Counted from the first letter of the stretch, positions 51,746 through 64,000 are shown. The stretch is DNA of 64,000 bases from Achromobacter sp. UMC71 (GCF_014170305.1 NZ_LZZT01000014.1:1-64000), one strand, 5' to 3'. Notes: generated from the sequence alone by a model not told the origin. Made by a program: numbers and translations.

Positions 51746-53227
51746 TCAGACCAGAATGATGTCGTACTTCTCTTGCGTATACGTGCTCTCGACTTCCAGC
51801 GACACGCGCTTGCCTACGAAGTCGCCCAGCATCGCCAGATGCTGGCTTTCCTCTTCCAGAAACAGGTCCACCACGTCCTGCGACGCCAGGATGCGGAATT
51901 CTTTCGGATTGAACTGGCGTGCTTCGCGCAGGATCTCGCGCAGGATCTCGTAGCAAACCGTACGCGGCGTGCGCACATTGCCGCGCGATTCGCACATCGG
52001 GCAGGGCTCGCACAACTGGTGCGCCAAGGAGTCGCGGGTCCGCTTGCGCGTCATCTCCACCAGGCCCAGCTGGGTAAAGCCGTTGACCGTCATGCGGGTG
52101 CGGTCGCGCGACAGCGCCTTCTTTAATTCCGCCAGCACGGTTTCCCGGTGTTCCTGCTCTTCCATGTCGATGAAATCCAGGATCACGATGCCGCCCAGAT
52201 TGCGCAGCCGCAACTGGCGGGCGATGGCCTGGGCCGCTTCCAGGTTGGTCTTGAAGATGGTGTCGTCGAAATTGCGGCCGCCTACGAAGCCGCCGGTATT
52301 CACGTCCACGGTCGTCAGCGCTTCGGTCTGGTCGATGATCAGGTAGCCGCCCGACTTCAGGTCCACGCGGCGCGACAGCGCCCGCGCGATCTCCTCATCC
52401 ACGTTGGCCGTATCGAACAGGGGGCGCTCGCCGCTGTAGTGCTGGATGCGGTCCACCACCGAAGGCGTATAGATGCGGGCCCATTCCAGCATGGCCGCGG
52501 TCGTGGTGCGCGAGTCCACCAGAATTGCGCCGGTCGATGGCCCCACCATATCGCGCAGTACGCGCTGGGCCAGCGTCAGGTCCTGATGCAGCAGCGCCGG
52601 CGCCGGTTGCGTGCGAGCGGCCGCCTGCACGCTGGTCCACAGCTTGCGCAGGTATTCCAGGTCCGCGGTCAGTTCTTCGTCGTTGGCGCCTTCGGCCTGG
52701 GTCCGCACAATGAAGCCGCCTTTCTCTTCCGCGGGCATCAGCGCCTGCAGCCGCTCGCGCAACTGAGTGCGTTCGGACTCGGAGTCGATCTTCTGCGAAA
52801 TGCCGATGTGCGGATCGTGCGGCAGGTACACCAGCATGCGTCCGGCCATGCTGATCTGGGTCGACAGCCGGGCGCCTTTGGTGCCCAGCGGATCCTTGAC
52901 CACCTGGACCATGATGGTCTGCCCCTCGAACAGCAGCTTCTCGATGGGAGTGGGGGTCAGCCCCTGGCTGCGCTCGCCCCGGTTCTCGCGCAGATCCGCG
53001 ATGTGGATGAAGGCCGCGCGCTCCAGGCCGATATCGATAAAGGCGCTCTGCATGCCGGGCAGCACCCGGACCACCCGCCCCAGGTAGATATTGCCCACGT
53101 GCCCGCGCTGGATGCTGCGTTCCACGTGCAGCTCCTGCACCGACCCTTGCTCGACCAGCGCGACGCGGGTCTCGAACGGTGTGATGTTGATCAGGATATC
53201 TTCGCTCAACGCGATGGTTGGGGGCAT
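51746..53227 (-). CDS. rng: Ribonuclease G
   Basis: Endoribonuclease that trims the 5' end of 16S rRNA and degrades some mRNAs. The 493-residue product has the RNase G length and begins with an S1 domain (VGNIYLGRVVRVLPGMQSAF near residue 44). The catalytic aspartates are in TTVDVNTGGFVG near 303 and GGIVILDFIDM near 345. CEPCPMC near 405 provides the zinc-link cysteines that join two subunits. It is transcribed away from the rRNA operon, with about 370 bases between its start and the first rRNA promoter. Confidence 0.96.
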   Translation of the reverse strand: MPPTIALSEDILINITPFETRVALVEQGSVQELHVERSIQRGHVGNIYLGRVVRVLPGMQSAFIDIGLERAAFIHIADLRENRGERSQGLTPTPIEKLLFEGQTIMVQVVKDPLGTKGARLSTQISMAGRMLVYLPHDPHIGISQKIDSESERTQLRERLQALMPAEEKGGFIVRTQAEGANDEELTADLEYLRKLWTSVQAAARTQPAPALLHQDLTLAQRVLRDMVGPSTGAILVDSRTTTAAMLEWARIYTPSVVDRIQHYSGERPLFDTANVDEEIARALSRRVDLKSGGYLIIDQTEALTTVDVNTGGFVGGRNFDDTIFKTNLEAAQAIARQLRLRNLGGIVILDFIDMEEQEHRETVLAELKKALSRDRTRMTVNGFTQLGLVEMTRKRTRDSLAHQLCEPCPMCESRGNVRTPRTVCYEILREILREARQFNPKEFRILASQDVVDLFLEEESQHLAMLGDFVGKRVSLEVESTYTQEKYDIILV

Positions 53228-53312
53228 GGGGGCATCTTCTCCGGTGTGGTGGCGCGCGCGGGCAGAGCGCCAAGGCGAATAGTAAACGTACCTATGGGAC
53301 AGGCAAGTCGAT

Positions 53313-53410
53313 GGTTCAACTCTATCTATATAGGCACAAGTTCAGCTATCTATATATAGGAGGCTGCATGGATGCAAGTTCCCCTATCTAAGTTCCCCTA
53401 TATATAGAGG
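53313..53410. repeat. AT-rich ladder of four related units
   Basis: Four related stretches: 53313-53334, 53338-53360, 53376-53389 and 53390-53410. Each contains GTTC followed by CTAT and, in three of them, an alternating TA run ending in AGG. The last two form a 14-bp tandem repeat starting AAGTTCCCCTAT. The composition differs sharply from the GC-rich surroundings. It lies between rng and the rRNA promoters and could be an upstream activating, curved region. Confidence 0.7.
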
Positions 53411-53492
53411 GCTGTCCTGTGGTGTAAGGCAGTCAACCAGGTTGCCGGATGGGATTGGCACGTGTAGCGGACAGACCAGGCAGCTGGACGAG

Positions 53493-53516
53493 ACAGGCTG
53501 ACGGGCTGACAGGCTG
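53493..53516. repeat. Short octamer tandem repeat (ACAGGCTG)
   Basis: Three adjacent units: ACAGGCTG, ACGGGCTG, ACAGGCTG. It lies upstream of the rRNA promoters; nothing else is seen in 53411-53597. Confidence 0.6.
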
Positions 53517-53597
53517 GCGGGTGAGGCGGATGAGGGGGGGCAGGTCAGCGGTTTCGGCGCTCAAAGCAAAATTCATCGAGCTTTTTGCGTCCGGCGT

Positions 53598-53625
53598 GTG
53601 ACAAGCCGAAATTCTGTGCTATAGT
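53598..53625 (+). promoter_or_regulatory. rRNA operon promoter 1
   Basis: GTGACA (53598-53603), 16-base spacer, TATAGT (53620-53625). The GC-rich discriminator after the -10 is typical of stringently controlled rRNA promoters. First of four tandem promoters. Confidence 0.65.
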
Positions 53626-53802
53626 CTCGCTCCTTCGCAGTTCAAGCAGTTTTGTGAGCAGCGAGGCCAAGCAAGTGCAACGGATCGGGACGCAAGCGCG
53701 AACGGATCTGCCGCAGGGCTCCAAGGCGATGGGTTGGCAACAGCTCTCGAACCAGCAGTCAGCGGGTTTTGCAAAAGAGGGTGCAAATCAGGCAGAAGCC
53801 AG

Positions 53803-53832
53803 TTGCACAATCTGCAAAAATTGTGCTATAGT
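53803..53832 (+). promoter_or_regulatory. rRNA operon promoter 2
   Basis: TTGCAC (53803-53808), 18-base spacer, TATAGT (53827-53832). It sits in a block of about 80 bp that is repeated around promoter 3 with roughly 80 percent identity by eye. Confidence 0.7.
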
Positions 53833-54009
53833 CTTGGGCTTGGCTGGTGACAGCGAATCAGGGTTTGCCCGGTAGGGTGGTCTGAATCAAGTTGCTAGTC
53901 ATCTGGGCGGTAACCAACCTCTGGGGTGTCCCGGGGCTGCTGCGAAAGTGAAGCGATTCACGAAAAGCGGCGGGGTTGCAAGATAGGATGCAAATTAGGC
54001 AAAAGCCGG

Positions 54010-54039
54010 TTGCATAATCTGCAAAAGTTGTGTTATAGT
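54010..54039 (+). promoter_or_regulatory. rRNA operon promoter 3
   Basis: TTGCAT (54010-54015), 18-base spacer, TATAGT (54034-54039). A diverged copy of the promoter 2 block, 207 bases downstream of it. Confidence 0.7.
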
Positions 54040-54177
54040 TTCAGGCTTGGCAGTTGCCGAAAACTTAGGGTTAACCCTGATATTTCGATAGCTGCTAGGG
54101 CGAGACCTGAAGGGGTCGCAAGGCAGGGCGGCAGGTTGAGTTGAAAAACGAAAGTTTTAAGACGAAACGAAGCTGAC

Positions 54178-54206
54178 TTGACAAGCGATAAAAACTTCTT
54201 CATAAT
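54178..54206 (+). promoter_or_regulatory. rRNA operon promoter 4
   Basis: TTGACA (54178-54183), 17-base spacer, CATAAT (54201-54206). It has the best -35 and ideal spacing and is closest to 16S; its sequence is unrelated to promoters 1-3. Confidence 0.78.
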
Positions 54207-54311
54207 CTCGTTTCTCTGCTGCAACGACAGCGACGACGCGAAAGCGAAGTTAGCCGAAGTTAAGGGCAGAAGGCAGTAAGAAGTAAGCGCAGTACAGAAT
54301 TTAGCAGTGCC

Positions 54312-54322
54312 GCTCTTTAACA
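54312..54322 (+). promoter_or_regulatory. boxA antitermination site in the 16S leader
   Basis: GCTCTTTAACA matches the conserved boxA of rRNA leaders, where NusB and S10 assemble the antitermination complex. A second copy lies before 23S. Confidence 0.82.
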
Positions 54323-54325
54323 ATT

Positions 54326-54361
54326 AAACAACCGATAAGTGTGGGCGCTTGATGCGAGTGC
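54326..54361 (+). other. 5' arm of the pre-16S processing stem
   Basis: Bases 54326-54361 can pair with 56069-56104 downstream of 16S over 36 positions with one mismatch (54340 with 56090) and several G-U pairs. This encloses 16S in a long double strand, the expected RNase III substrate. Confidence 0.8.
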
Positions 54362-54527
54362 AGTGACCGGGTTTTAAACCCCAGTCACAAGCACAATGAA
54401 ATCAAGTGCTCACTAGAAGTGAAGTACCTTAGACGTCAAGTTTAAGAACATACCTCACTTCCTTTGAGTAGCGACGTATGACTCGACCCTTTTCGGGGGT
54501 TAAGAAATACGAACAAATACAGAGATT

Positions 54528-56058
<1,531 letters not shown>

Positions 56059-56068
56059 CAGAGCTAAA

Positions 56069-56104
56069 GTGCTCGTGTTAAGTGTCCACTCTTATCGGTT
56101 GTTT
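56069..56104 (+). other. 3' arm of the pre-16S processing stem
   Basis: Pairs with 54326-54361 in the leader. It begins 11 bases after the mature 16S end. Confidence 0.8.
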
Positions 56105-56192
56105 GATATATAGCTGGGATCGGTTGTGGGCTTGGGTAGAGGGATTCCTCCCTGTGTCCATGGCATCCTGACTACTGATCCGAGAAGGTTTT

Positions 56193-56269
56193 GGGTCTGT
56201 AGCTCAGTCGGTTAGAGCACCGTCTTGATAAGGCGGGGGTCGTTGGTTCGAATCCAACCAGACCCACCA
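56193..56269 (+). tRNA. tRNA-Ile (GAU)
   Basis: A 77-base cloverleaf with anticodon GAT in CTTGATAAG, TTCGAATCC in the T-loop and an encoded CCA end. It lies in the 16S-23S spacer as in most proteobacterial rRNA operons. Confidence 0.97.
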
Positions 56270-56302
56270 AGTATTTCTGCGCAGGTGACTGTGTTGGAAT
56301 AT

Positions 56303-56378
56303 GGGGGTGTAGCTCAGCTGGGAGAGCGCCTGCTTTGCAAGCAGGATGTCATCGGTTCGATCCCGTTCACCTCCACCA
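56303..56378 (+). tRNA. tRNA-Ala (UGC)
   Basis: A 76-base cloverleaf with anticodon TGC in CTTTGCAAG, T-loop TTCGATCCC and an encoded CCA end, 33 bases after tRNA-Ile. Confidence 0.97.
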
Positions 56379-56430
56379 TTGATTCTTGGGCTTGGTTTTC
56401 AAGCGATCGCCTGGTGGTGTCGTGTAGAGG

Positions 56431-56490
56431 CTAACTCATAGCGTCGTGTGCTGATAAGCGCACGGTCTTATGAGTTAGGTTTTACCTAAC
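56431..56490 (+). other. Mutually exclusive hairpins in the 16S-23S spacer
   Basis: CTAACTCATA (56431-56440) can pair with TATGAGTTAG (56469-56478). The 3' part of that arm can instead form GTTAGGT (56474-56480) with ACCTAAC (56484-56490). The two helices share 56474-56478 and cannot coexist. They lie just upstream of the second boxA. The rest of the 320-base spacer after tRNA-Ala holds no gene. Confidence 0.6.
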
Positions 56491-56500
56491 AGCTATATTC

Positions 56501-56512
56501 GTTCTTTAACAA
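56501..56512 (+). promoter_or_regulatory. boxA antitermination site before 23S
   Basis: GTTCTTTAACAA resembles the leader boxA at 54312 and stands about 185 bases before 23S, as in other rRNA operons. Confidence 0.75.
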
Positions 56513-56698
56513 TCTGGAAGAAGCACAACGAAATGTACTTATCAAGTACTCGGCGCAAGCTGATGAAGATAAGTACGGGTTGTGATTGCATTATTTTGTT
56601 CCAAGTTCTCAAGACTGAAGTGATTCACTTCAGACTGCTTTGAAACTTATGAACGGCACAAACGCTAATACTCAGGTCCTATAGCCTACAGCGTTATA

Positions 56699-59586
<2,888 letters not shown>

Positions 59587-59786
59587 TAACACTGATGGTT
59601 ATGACCTGGTGATATAGCGTTCCAAGTGTCGTTCAATACAAAATCTGGCTGCCCCGTCAGCAGCCAGCCAACACCAATTACACCCCACTGTGCGTGATCA
59701 TCGAGCCGCTAGCTCTGATTACCCACACGTTGCGCTTCTTCCAAGATTGGAGTTGTTGCCCACAAAGCAATAACTCAACCAGTTAC

Positions 59787-59900
59787 GCCTGACGACCATA
59801 GCAAGGTGGTACCACTCCTTCCCATCCCGAACAGGACAGTGAAACGCCTTTGCGCCGATGATAGTGGACGGACGTCTGTGAAAGTAGGTCATCGTCAGGC
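59787..59900 (+). rRNA. rrf: 5S ribosomal RNA
   Basis: About 114 bases; the ends GCCTGACGACC and GGTCATCGTCAGGC pair to form helix I. The internal CCCATCCCGAACAGGACAGT pattern is typical of 5S. It follows 23S after a 200-base spacer without any gene. Confidence 0.95.
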
Positions 59901-59915
59901 TTTTATTGCTCAAAA

Positions 59916-59947
59916 CCCCACAGGCTCAGCGCCTGTGGGGTTTTGTC
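59916..59947 (+). terminator. Terminator of the rRNA operon
   Basis: A perfect 10-bp stem, 59916-59925 with 59931-59940, with loop TCAGC and a following T-rich stretch starting TTTTG, 16 bases after 5S. Confidence 0.93.
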
Positions 59948-60133
59948 TTTGCGGCGCCGGATCGGCGCGCCGGCATGATTGTCTCGACGGCGGTGTCATG
60001 AAAAAAGATGCCATGACCTATCGTCAACAAGCCCGCAAGCCGCGCCAGCATTGAATGTGCCCAAATAACAACGCTCGTGGACCCGATGGGTTTGTGCGGT
60101 AAGATTGACCGAGTCAATTGTTGGAGCGTAATC

Positions 60134-60499
60134 GTGAGTGATACCCAGACCCCCGCGCCCGGTACGGCATTAGACCTGCGCACGCTGACCCATGTGGCCT
60201 ATGGCTTGTTCGCCCTGGGCTTTCTGACCAGTGGGTTCCTGGGCATTGCTACGCTGGCGGCGGTTGTGCTGATGTACCTGAAGCGTTCGGATGCCGCCGG
60301 CACCGTTTACGCCGCCCATTTCGACTGGCTGCTGCGCACGTTCTGGTGGGCGTTGCTGTGGCTGGCCATCAGTGGTCTGGCCCTGGTCATCTATATCGGC
60401 TGGATCGGCGTGGTTGCGACGGTCGTTTGGGGCTTGTACCGCTTGATCAAAGGCTGGTTGTCCCTGATGGAAGGCACGGCGCCGACCACCTACGCTTGA
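60134..60499 (+). CDS. Small membrane protein (DUF4870-like)
   Basis: A 121-residue protein with three hydrophobic segments (about residues 20-48, 66-84 and 88-104) of the kind grouped with DUF4870. The N-terminal block LRTLTHVAYGLFALGFL and the FDWLLRTFWWALLW stretch near 58 look conserved in betaproteobacteria. I start at GTG 60134, with GGAG 7 bases upstream; the upstream ATG 60077 would add 19 residues with no similarity. Function unknown. Closed by a good terminator. Confidence 0.8.
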   Translation: MSDTQTPAPGTALDLRTLTHVAYGLFALGFLTSGFLGIATLAAVVLMYLKRSDAAGTVYAAHFDWLLRTFWWALLWLAISGLALVIYIGWIGVVATVVWGLYRLIKGWLSLMEGTAPTTYA

Positions 60500-60517
60500 T
60501 TCCAGGCATCCCCGATG

Positions 60518-60543
60518 AAAGGCCGGCAATATGCCGGCCTTTT
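60518..60543 (+). terminator. Terminator of the small membrane protein gene
   Basis: AGGCCGGCA (60520-60528) pairs with TGCCGGCCT (60532-60540) around a 3-base loop, followed by TTT. Confidence 0.82.
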
Positions 60544-60673
60544 GCTTTCCTGGGGCTAAGGCGACGGCTCATCTCCCGGGAGTGCGACATCCCCATCGGT
60601 GGGGACTGAGTGCAAGGCGAGCGTTCGAATCTGCTGCGCGGCATTTGAGATTCATGTGGGTCGTAGCTGAGCT

Positions 60674-61153
60674 GTGCGTGACGCAGGCGCCGTCAGCCAT
60701 CATGGACGGCAGTCGGAGCAGTGGCTAGGCAGGCCTCTCTTTTTGCGGCGCGGGCATACGCTGACGCTGACGCTGACCCACAAGGGCCGGGTTCATCTCG
60801 ATGAGCTATCGCTCGCGTTTGACCGCATGGCGCCGCTGGCGGCGCAGGTCCGCCAGCGCAAGGATGGGCCACTACGCATTCTGGCATTGCCGTCGTTTGC
60901 GTCTCGTTGGCTGCTGCCGCGCGTCTGTCGGCCTTCCGGGTGCGCCATCCGGATATAGAAAGCTGGCCGCCTTATGTAGCTGTCTGACCAGGCGCTGCCC
61001 AATGACTTCAGCTATTGGCTGGTCTATGCGCACGCGACGGCGCAGCGGCCGGAAGCCGCGGCATTCCGGGCATATCTACTGGAGGTGGCGCACAAACACG
61101 TCGCAAGACAGCGCGTCAAGCGAGGGCGGAAACTAAGTAGAACTAGGAGGTGA
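60674..61153 (+). pseudogene. Decayed LysR-type regulator (GcvA-like)
   Basis: Three fragments of one LysR-type gene can be read. The first (60674-60920) gives LGRPLFLRRGHTLTLTLTH, the end of the DNA-binding domain and linker, then GPLRILALPSFASRWLLPR, the start of the effector domain. A shift to another frame near 60920 continues RLSAFRVRHPDIES. About 150 residues of the effector domain are missing; then NDFSYWLVYAHATAQRPEAA, the normal C-terminal region, runs to a stop at 61151-61153. The helix-turn-helix itself is also missing. The pieces cannot give a working regulator. Confidence 0.78.
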
Positions 61154-61313
61154 GGGCTGTGCCCATCGCAGGTATGGGTCAAGCCACGCAAGGCGGAAAG
61201 CCTGCGGAACTGCTGCGGCGAGGGCTCGCCGTAAGTCGGGTCCGCCCGGCATTAAAGCCAGGGCGTCGCGACAGTATCGAGGCAGGGACGTACCGAGTAC
61301 GCCCTTAGCCTGC
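61154..61313. other. Gap between pseudogene and SWIB gene
   Basis: I see no gene, clear promoter or strong terminator here. The stretch is downstream of the SWIB-domain gene on the minus strand and may include more decayed sequence from the LysR locus. Confidence 0.4.
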
Positions 61314-61592
61314 TTACTTCAGATGTGCGTTGACCAGCTTGGTCAGTTCGAACATCGTGACCTGATCCTTGCCAAAGATCGGGCGCAGCTTGGCATCGGC
61401 GTTGATGTTGCGCTTGTTGCTGGCGTCTTGCAGGTTGTGCTTCTTGATGTATTCCCAGATCTTCTTGGTGACCTCGGTGCGCGGCACGGCTTCCGAACCG
61501 ATCACAGCGGCCAATTCGGCGCTGGGAGTCAGGGGCTTCATGAATGCAGCGTTCGGCTTGCGCGCGGTCGCGGGTTTGGAGGTTGTGGCCAT
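61314..61592 (-). CDS. SWIB/MDM2-domain protein
   Basis: A 92-residue protein consisting almost wholly of a SWIB/MDM2 domain (LTPSAELAAVIGSEAVPRTE near residue 20, KKIWEYIKKHNLQD near 43, FGKDQVTMFELTKLVNAHL near 73) after a short basic tail, MATTSKPATARKPN. In eukaryotes the domain belongs to chromatin remodellers; in bacteria stand-alone copies occur in betaproteobacteria and chlamydiae, with proposed nucleoid or topoisomerase links. ATG 61592 has AAGGAG 9 bases upstream. Confidence 0.92.
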   Translation of the reverse strand: MATTSKPATARKPNAAFMKPLTPSAELAAVIGSEAVPRTEVTKKIWEYIKKHNLQDASNKRNINADAKLRPIFGKDQVTMFELTKLVNAHLK

Positions 61593-61739
61593 AATGCGGC
61601 GCTCCTTCTCTGGCTGTTGGAAAAATTGTCCTGCGGCCGGAGCATAACGTGTCTCTCCCGTAAAGACAAAGGCATTTATCCTCTGTAGCAACTAAAATGT
61701 GCTGACCGTCCCCTCCCTCACGTCATTCTGTAACCTCCT

Positions 61740-62933
61740 ATGTACGCACGTTCTCCTTTGGAATCAATTCGCCTGTTTCATGACGAATTGACGGCGCTGC
61801 GGCGCGATTTGCATGCCCATCCGGAACTGGGCTTTGAAGAAGTCCGAACGTCCGGGATCGTTGCGGGCGCGCTGGAGGCGCTGGGAATCGAGGTGCACCG
61901 GGGCATCGGCAAGACCGGCGTGGTGGGCGTCATCCGCGGCAAGCGCTGCGACAGCGGCCGCATGATCGGCCTGCGCGCTGACATGGACGCCTTGCCCATG
62001 ACCGAAGACAACGATTTCGGCCACAAGTCCACCAAGCCCGGCCTGATGCATGGTTGCGGCCATGACGGTCATACGGCGGTTCTGATCGGCGCGGCCAAGT
62101 ACCTGGCGCAGACGCGCAATTTCGACGGTACGGCGGTGTTGATTTTCCAGCCGGCGGAAGAAGGGCGCGGCGGCGCCAAAGCCATGCTGGAAGATGGGTT
62201 ATTCGACACGTTTCCGTGCGATGCCATCTATGCGCTGCATAATTGGCCCGGCCTGAGACCCGGCACGATCGGCATCAATCCGGGCCCGATGATGGCTGCC
62301 GCCGACCGCTTCGAGATTCAGATCACGGGCCGCGGCGGCCATGGCGCGCATCCTTACCAGACGATCGACCCGGTGACGATCGCGGGCCACATCATCACGG
62401 CCCTGCAGACCATCGTGTCGCGCAACGTCAATCCGCTGGATTCCGCGGTGGTGTCGATCGGCTCGATGCAGGCTGGGCATCCTGGCGCGATGAGCGTGAT
62501 TCCGCGCGAAGCCAAGCTGGTGGGCACGGTGCGTACGTTTCGCAAGTCGGTGCAGGAGATGGTCGAGACGCGCATGCGCGAACTGGTCACCGCGATCGCC
62601 GGCGCATTCGGCGGCACGGCCGAGCTGATCTACGAGCGCATCTACCCCGCGACGTTGAACACGCCGCAGCACGCCAACCTGGTTGCGGATATCGCCACCG
62701 AGATGATCGGCAAGGAAAACGTTGTGCGCGACCTGGTGCCGTCGATGGGTTCCGAAGATTTTTCCTTCATGTTGCAGAGCAAGCCCGGCGCGTATTTCCG
62801 GCTGGGGCAGGGCGGAGCCGAGTCCGGCTGCGTGCTGCACAACTCGCATTTCGATTTCAACGATGCCGTCATTCCCCTGGGCAGCGCGATGTTCTGTGCG
62901 CTGGCCGAACGGGGCATGCCGCTGGCAGATTAA
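61740..62933 (+). CDS. M20-family amidohydrolase (hippurate hydrolase-like)
   Basis: A 397-residue metallopeptidase-fold amidohydrolase that splits N-acyl amino acids such as hippurate or N-acetyl amino acids. Motifs: [12 protein letters not shown] near residue 24, [10 protein letters not shown] near 78, [11 protein letters not shown] near 103 with the metal-binding cysteine and histidines, PAEEGRGGA near 138 with the catalytic glutamate pair, and HNWPGLRPG near 167. The final metal histidine is in [11 protein letters not shown] near 366. No ribosome binding site is obvious before the ATG. pyrC follows 10 bases after the stop. Confidence 0.9.
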   Translation: MYARSPLESIRLFHDELTALRRDLHAHPELGFEEVRTSGIVAGALEALGIEVHRGIGKTGVVGVIRGKRCDSGRMIGLRADMDALPMTEDNDFGHKSTKPGLMHGCGHDGHTAVLIGAAKYLAQTRNFDGTAVLIFQPAEEGRGGAKAMLEDGLFDTFPCDAIYALHNWPGLRPGTIGINPGPMMAAADRFEIQITGRGGHGAHPYQTIDPVTIAGHIITALQTIVSRNVNPLDSAVVSIGSMQAGHPGAMSVIPREAKLVGTVRTFRKSVQEMVETRMRELVTAIAGAFGGTAELIYERIYPATLNTPQHANLVADIATEMIGKENVVRDLVPSMGSEDFSFMLQSKPGAYFRLGQGGAESGCVLHNSHFDFNDAVIPLGSAMFCALAERGMPLAD

Positions 62934-62943
62934 GAAGCCCTCC

Positions 62944-64000
62944 ATGTCTACGCAAAACACCAACCAACTGACCATCACCCGCCCTGACGACTGGCACCTG
63001 CACCTGCGCGACGGCGCCGCGCTCGAGGCCGTGGTGGCGGACACCGCCAGGCAGTTCGCGCGCGCCATCATCATGCCGAACCTGAAGCCGCCGGTGACCA
63101 CCACCGAGCAGGCGTTGGCGTATCGCGGCCGCATCCTGGCGGCGCTGACCAAGGCGGGCGGCAATGCCGATGCCTTCACGCCGCTGATGACCCTGTACCT
63201 GACCGACAACACCTCGGCCGAAGAGATCTTCCGGGCGCATGAGTCCGGCCAGGTCTACGCGGTCAAGCTGTATCCGGCGGGCGCCACCACCAACTCCGAC
63301 GCCGGCGTGACAGACCTGCTGGGCAAGTGCGCCAAGGCGCTGGAAGCGCTGGAAAAATGCGGCATGCCGCTGCTGGTGCACGGCGAAGTGACCGACCCGT
63401 CGATCGACGTGTTCGACCGCGAGGCGATTTTCGTGGAGCGTGTGATGAAGCCGCTGCGCCGCGCGTTCCCGGCCCTGAAGGTGGTGTTTGAACACATCAC
63501 GACCAAGGAAGGCGCCGAGTACGTGCGTGATGCCGAAGGCCCGATCGCCGCGACGATCACGCCGCAGCACATGCTGTACAACCGTAATGCGATTTTCCAG
63601 GGCGGCGTGCGGCCGCATTGGTATTGCCTGCCGATCCTCAAGCGCGAAACCCACCGGTTGGCGCTGGTGGAAGCCGCGACTAGCGGCAGCCCGCGATTCT
63701 TCCTGGGCACGGACAGCGCGCCGCACGCGCGCGGCCTGAAAGAGCACGCTTGCGGCTGCGCGGGTTGCTACACCGCGCTGCACGCCATGGAGCTGTATGC
63801 GACGGCATTCGACGCAGTCGGGCGTCTGGACAAGCTGGAAGGGTTTGCGAGCCATCATGGCCCGGACTTCTACGGCCTGCCGCGCAATACGGGCAAGCTG
63901 ACGCTGGTGCGCGAAAGCTATCAGATTCCCGAGGAAGTGCCGTTCGGCAATACGTCCTTGGTGCCGTTGGCCGCGGGCGAAACCCTAGCCTGGCGCGCCG
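62944..64000 (+). CDS. pyrC: Dihydroorotase (partial, runs off the window)
   Basis: Third step of pyrimidine synthesis: cyclises carbamoyl aspartate to dihydroorotate. The visible 352 codons cover nearly all of a roughly 350-residue E. coli-type PyrC. Metal ligands appear in [10 protein letters not shown] near residue 15, the carboxylated lysine in [14 protein letters not shown] near 103, LLVHGE near 142, FEHITT near 180 and the catalytic aspartate in [10 protein letters not shown] near 254. The stop codon is outside the window. It is probably co-transcribed with the M20 gene. Confidence 0.96.
   Translation, partial: MSTQNTNQLTITRPDDWHLHLRDGAALEAVVADTARQFARAIIMPNLKPPVTTTEQALAYRGRILAALTKAGGNADAFTPLMTLYLTDNTSAEEIFRAHESGQVYAVKLYPAGATTNSDAGVTDLLGKCAKALEALEKCGMPLLVHGEVTDPSIDVFDREAIFVERVMKPLRRAFPALKVVFEHITTKEGAEYVRDAEGPIAATITPQHMLYNRNAIFQGGVRPHWYCLPILKRETHRLALVEAATSGSPRFFLGTDSAPHARGLKEHACGCAGCYTALHAMELYATAFDAVGRLDKLEGFASHHGPDFYGLPRNTGKLTLVRESYQIPEEVPFGNTSLVPLAAGETLAWRA

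Overview
The window looks like a chromosomal piece of a GC-rich betaproteobacterium of the family Alcaligenaceae, most likely Achromobacter or a close Bordetella relative. This rests on the 16S rRNA (54528-56058), whose variable regions read like Achromobacter as I remember it, on the rRNA operon order 16S-tRNA-Ile-tRNA-Ala-23S-5S, and on Bordetella-like neighbours such as a lipid A hydroxylase and dnaE followed by an LPS-core-type glycosyltransferase cluster. No database was consulted. Nearly all of the window is core-type genome: there are no transposases, phage genes, CRISPR arrays or restriction systems.

Layout. 1-705: no gene, but a 31-bp perfect inverted repeat and a 40-bp tandem repeat. 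0.7-3.7 kb: a TRAP transporter (dctM, dctQ, dctP, minus strand). 3.8-7.4 kb: overlapping FtsX-type permease, truncated haemoglobin and Kdo kinase kdkA. 7.6-12.6 kb: putrescine ABC operon potFGHI, continued by an ArsC/Spx-like protein and a 3-methyladenine DNA glycosylase. 12.7-20 kb: a YrbL-like kinase-fold gene, rmuC, an amidase, aidB-like, rpiA and phoU, with a Pho-box-like site before phoU. 20-24 kb (minus): phospholipase C family protein without an export signal, yggX, argA. 24-31 kb: hrpA, then a fused two-domain ABC permease with an ATPase carrying an AAA-associated C-terminal domain. 31-45 kb: cell-envelope region with lpxO, dnaE, six overlapping glycosyltransferase/deacetylase genes, ykgJ-like, ydcF-like, a family 9 glycosyltransferase and msbA. 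45-53 kb: a CPA2 cation/proton antiporter, two divergent diguanylate cyclases, a DUF3053 lipoprotein and RNase G (rng). 53.3-60 kb: a complete rRNA operon behind four tandem promoters. 60-64 kb: a small membrane protein, a decayed LysR gene, a SWIB-domain protein, an M20 amidohydrolase and pyrC, which runs off the window.

How the genes work together. The strongest theme is the outer membrane. KdkA phosphorylates Kdo, LpxO hydroxylates lipid A acyl chains, the glycosyltransferase/deacetylase cluster and the family 9 enzyme probably build or modify the LPS core, and MsbA flips lipid A-core. A second theme is RNA: the rRNA operon lies head to head with rng, whose product matures 16S rRNA 5' ends in other bacteria, and long processing stems can be traced by eye on both sides of 16S and 23S.

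I saw no clearly new defence or mobile system. The least explained items are the binding-protein-less ABC pair at 28-31 kb, the doubled deacetylases of the core cluster, the phospholipase C without Tat signal, the duplicated rRNA promoter modules, and several small repeat structures (8-bp octamer array, 31-bp inverted repeat, AT-rich ladder before the rRNA promoters).
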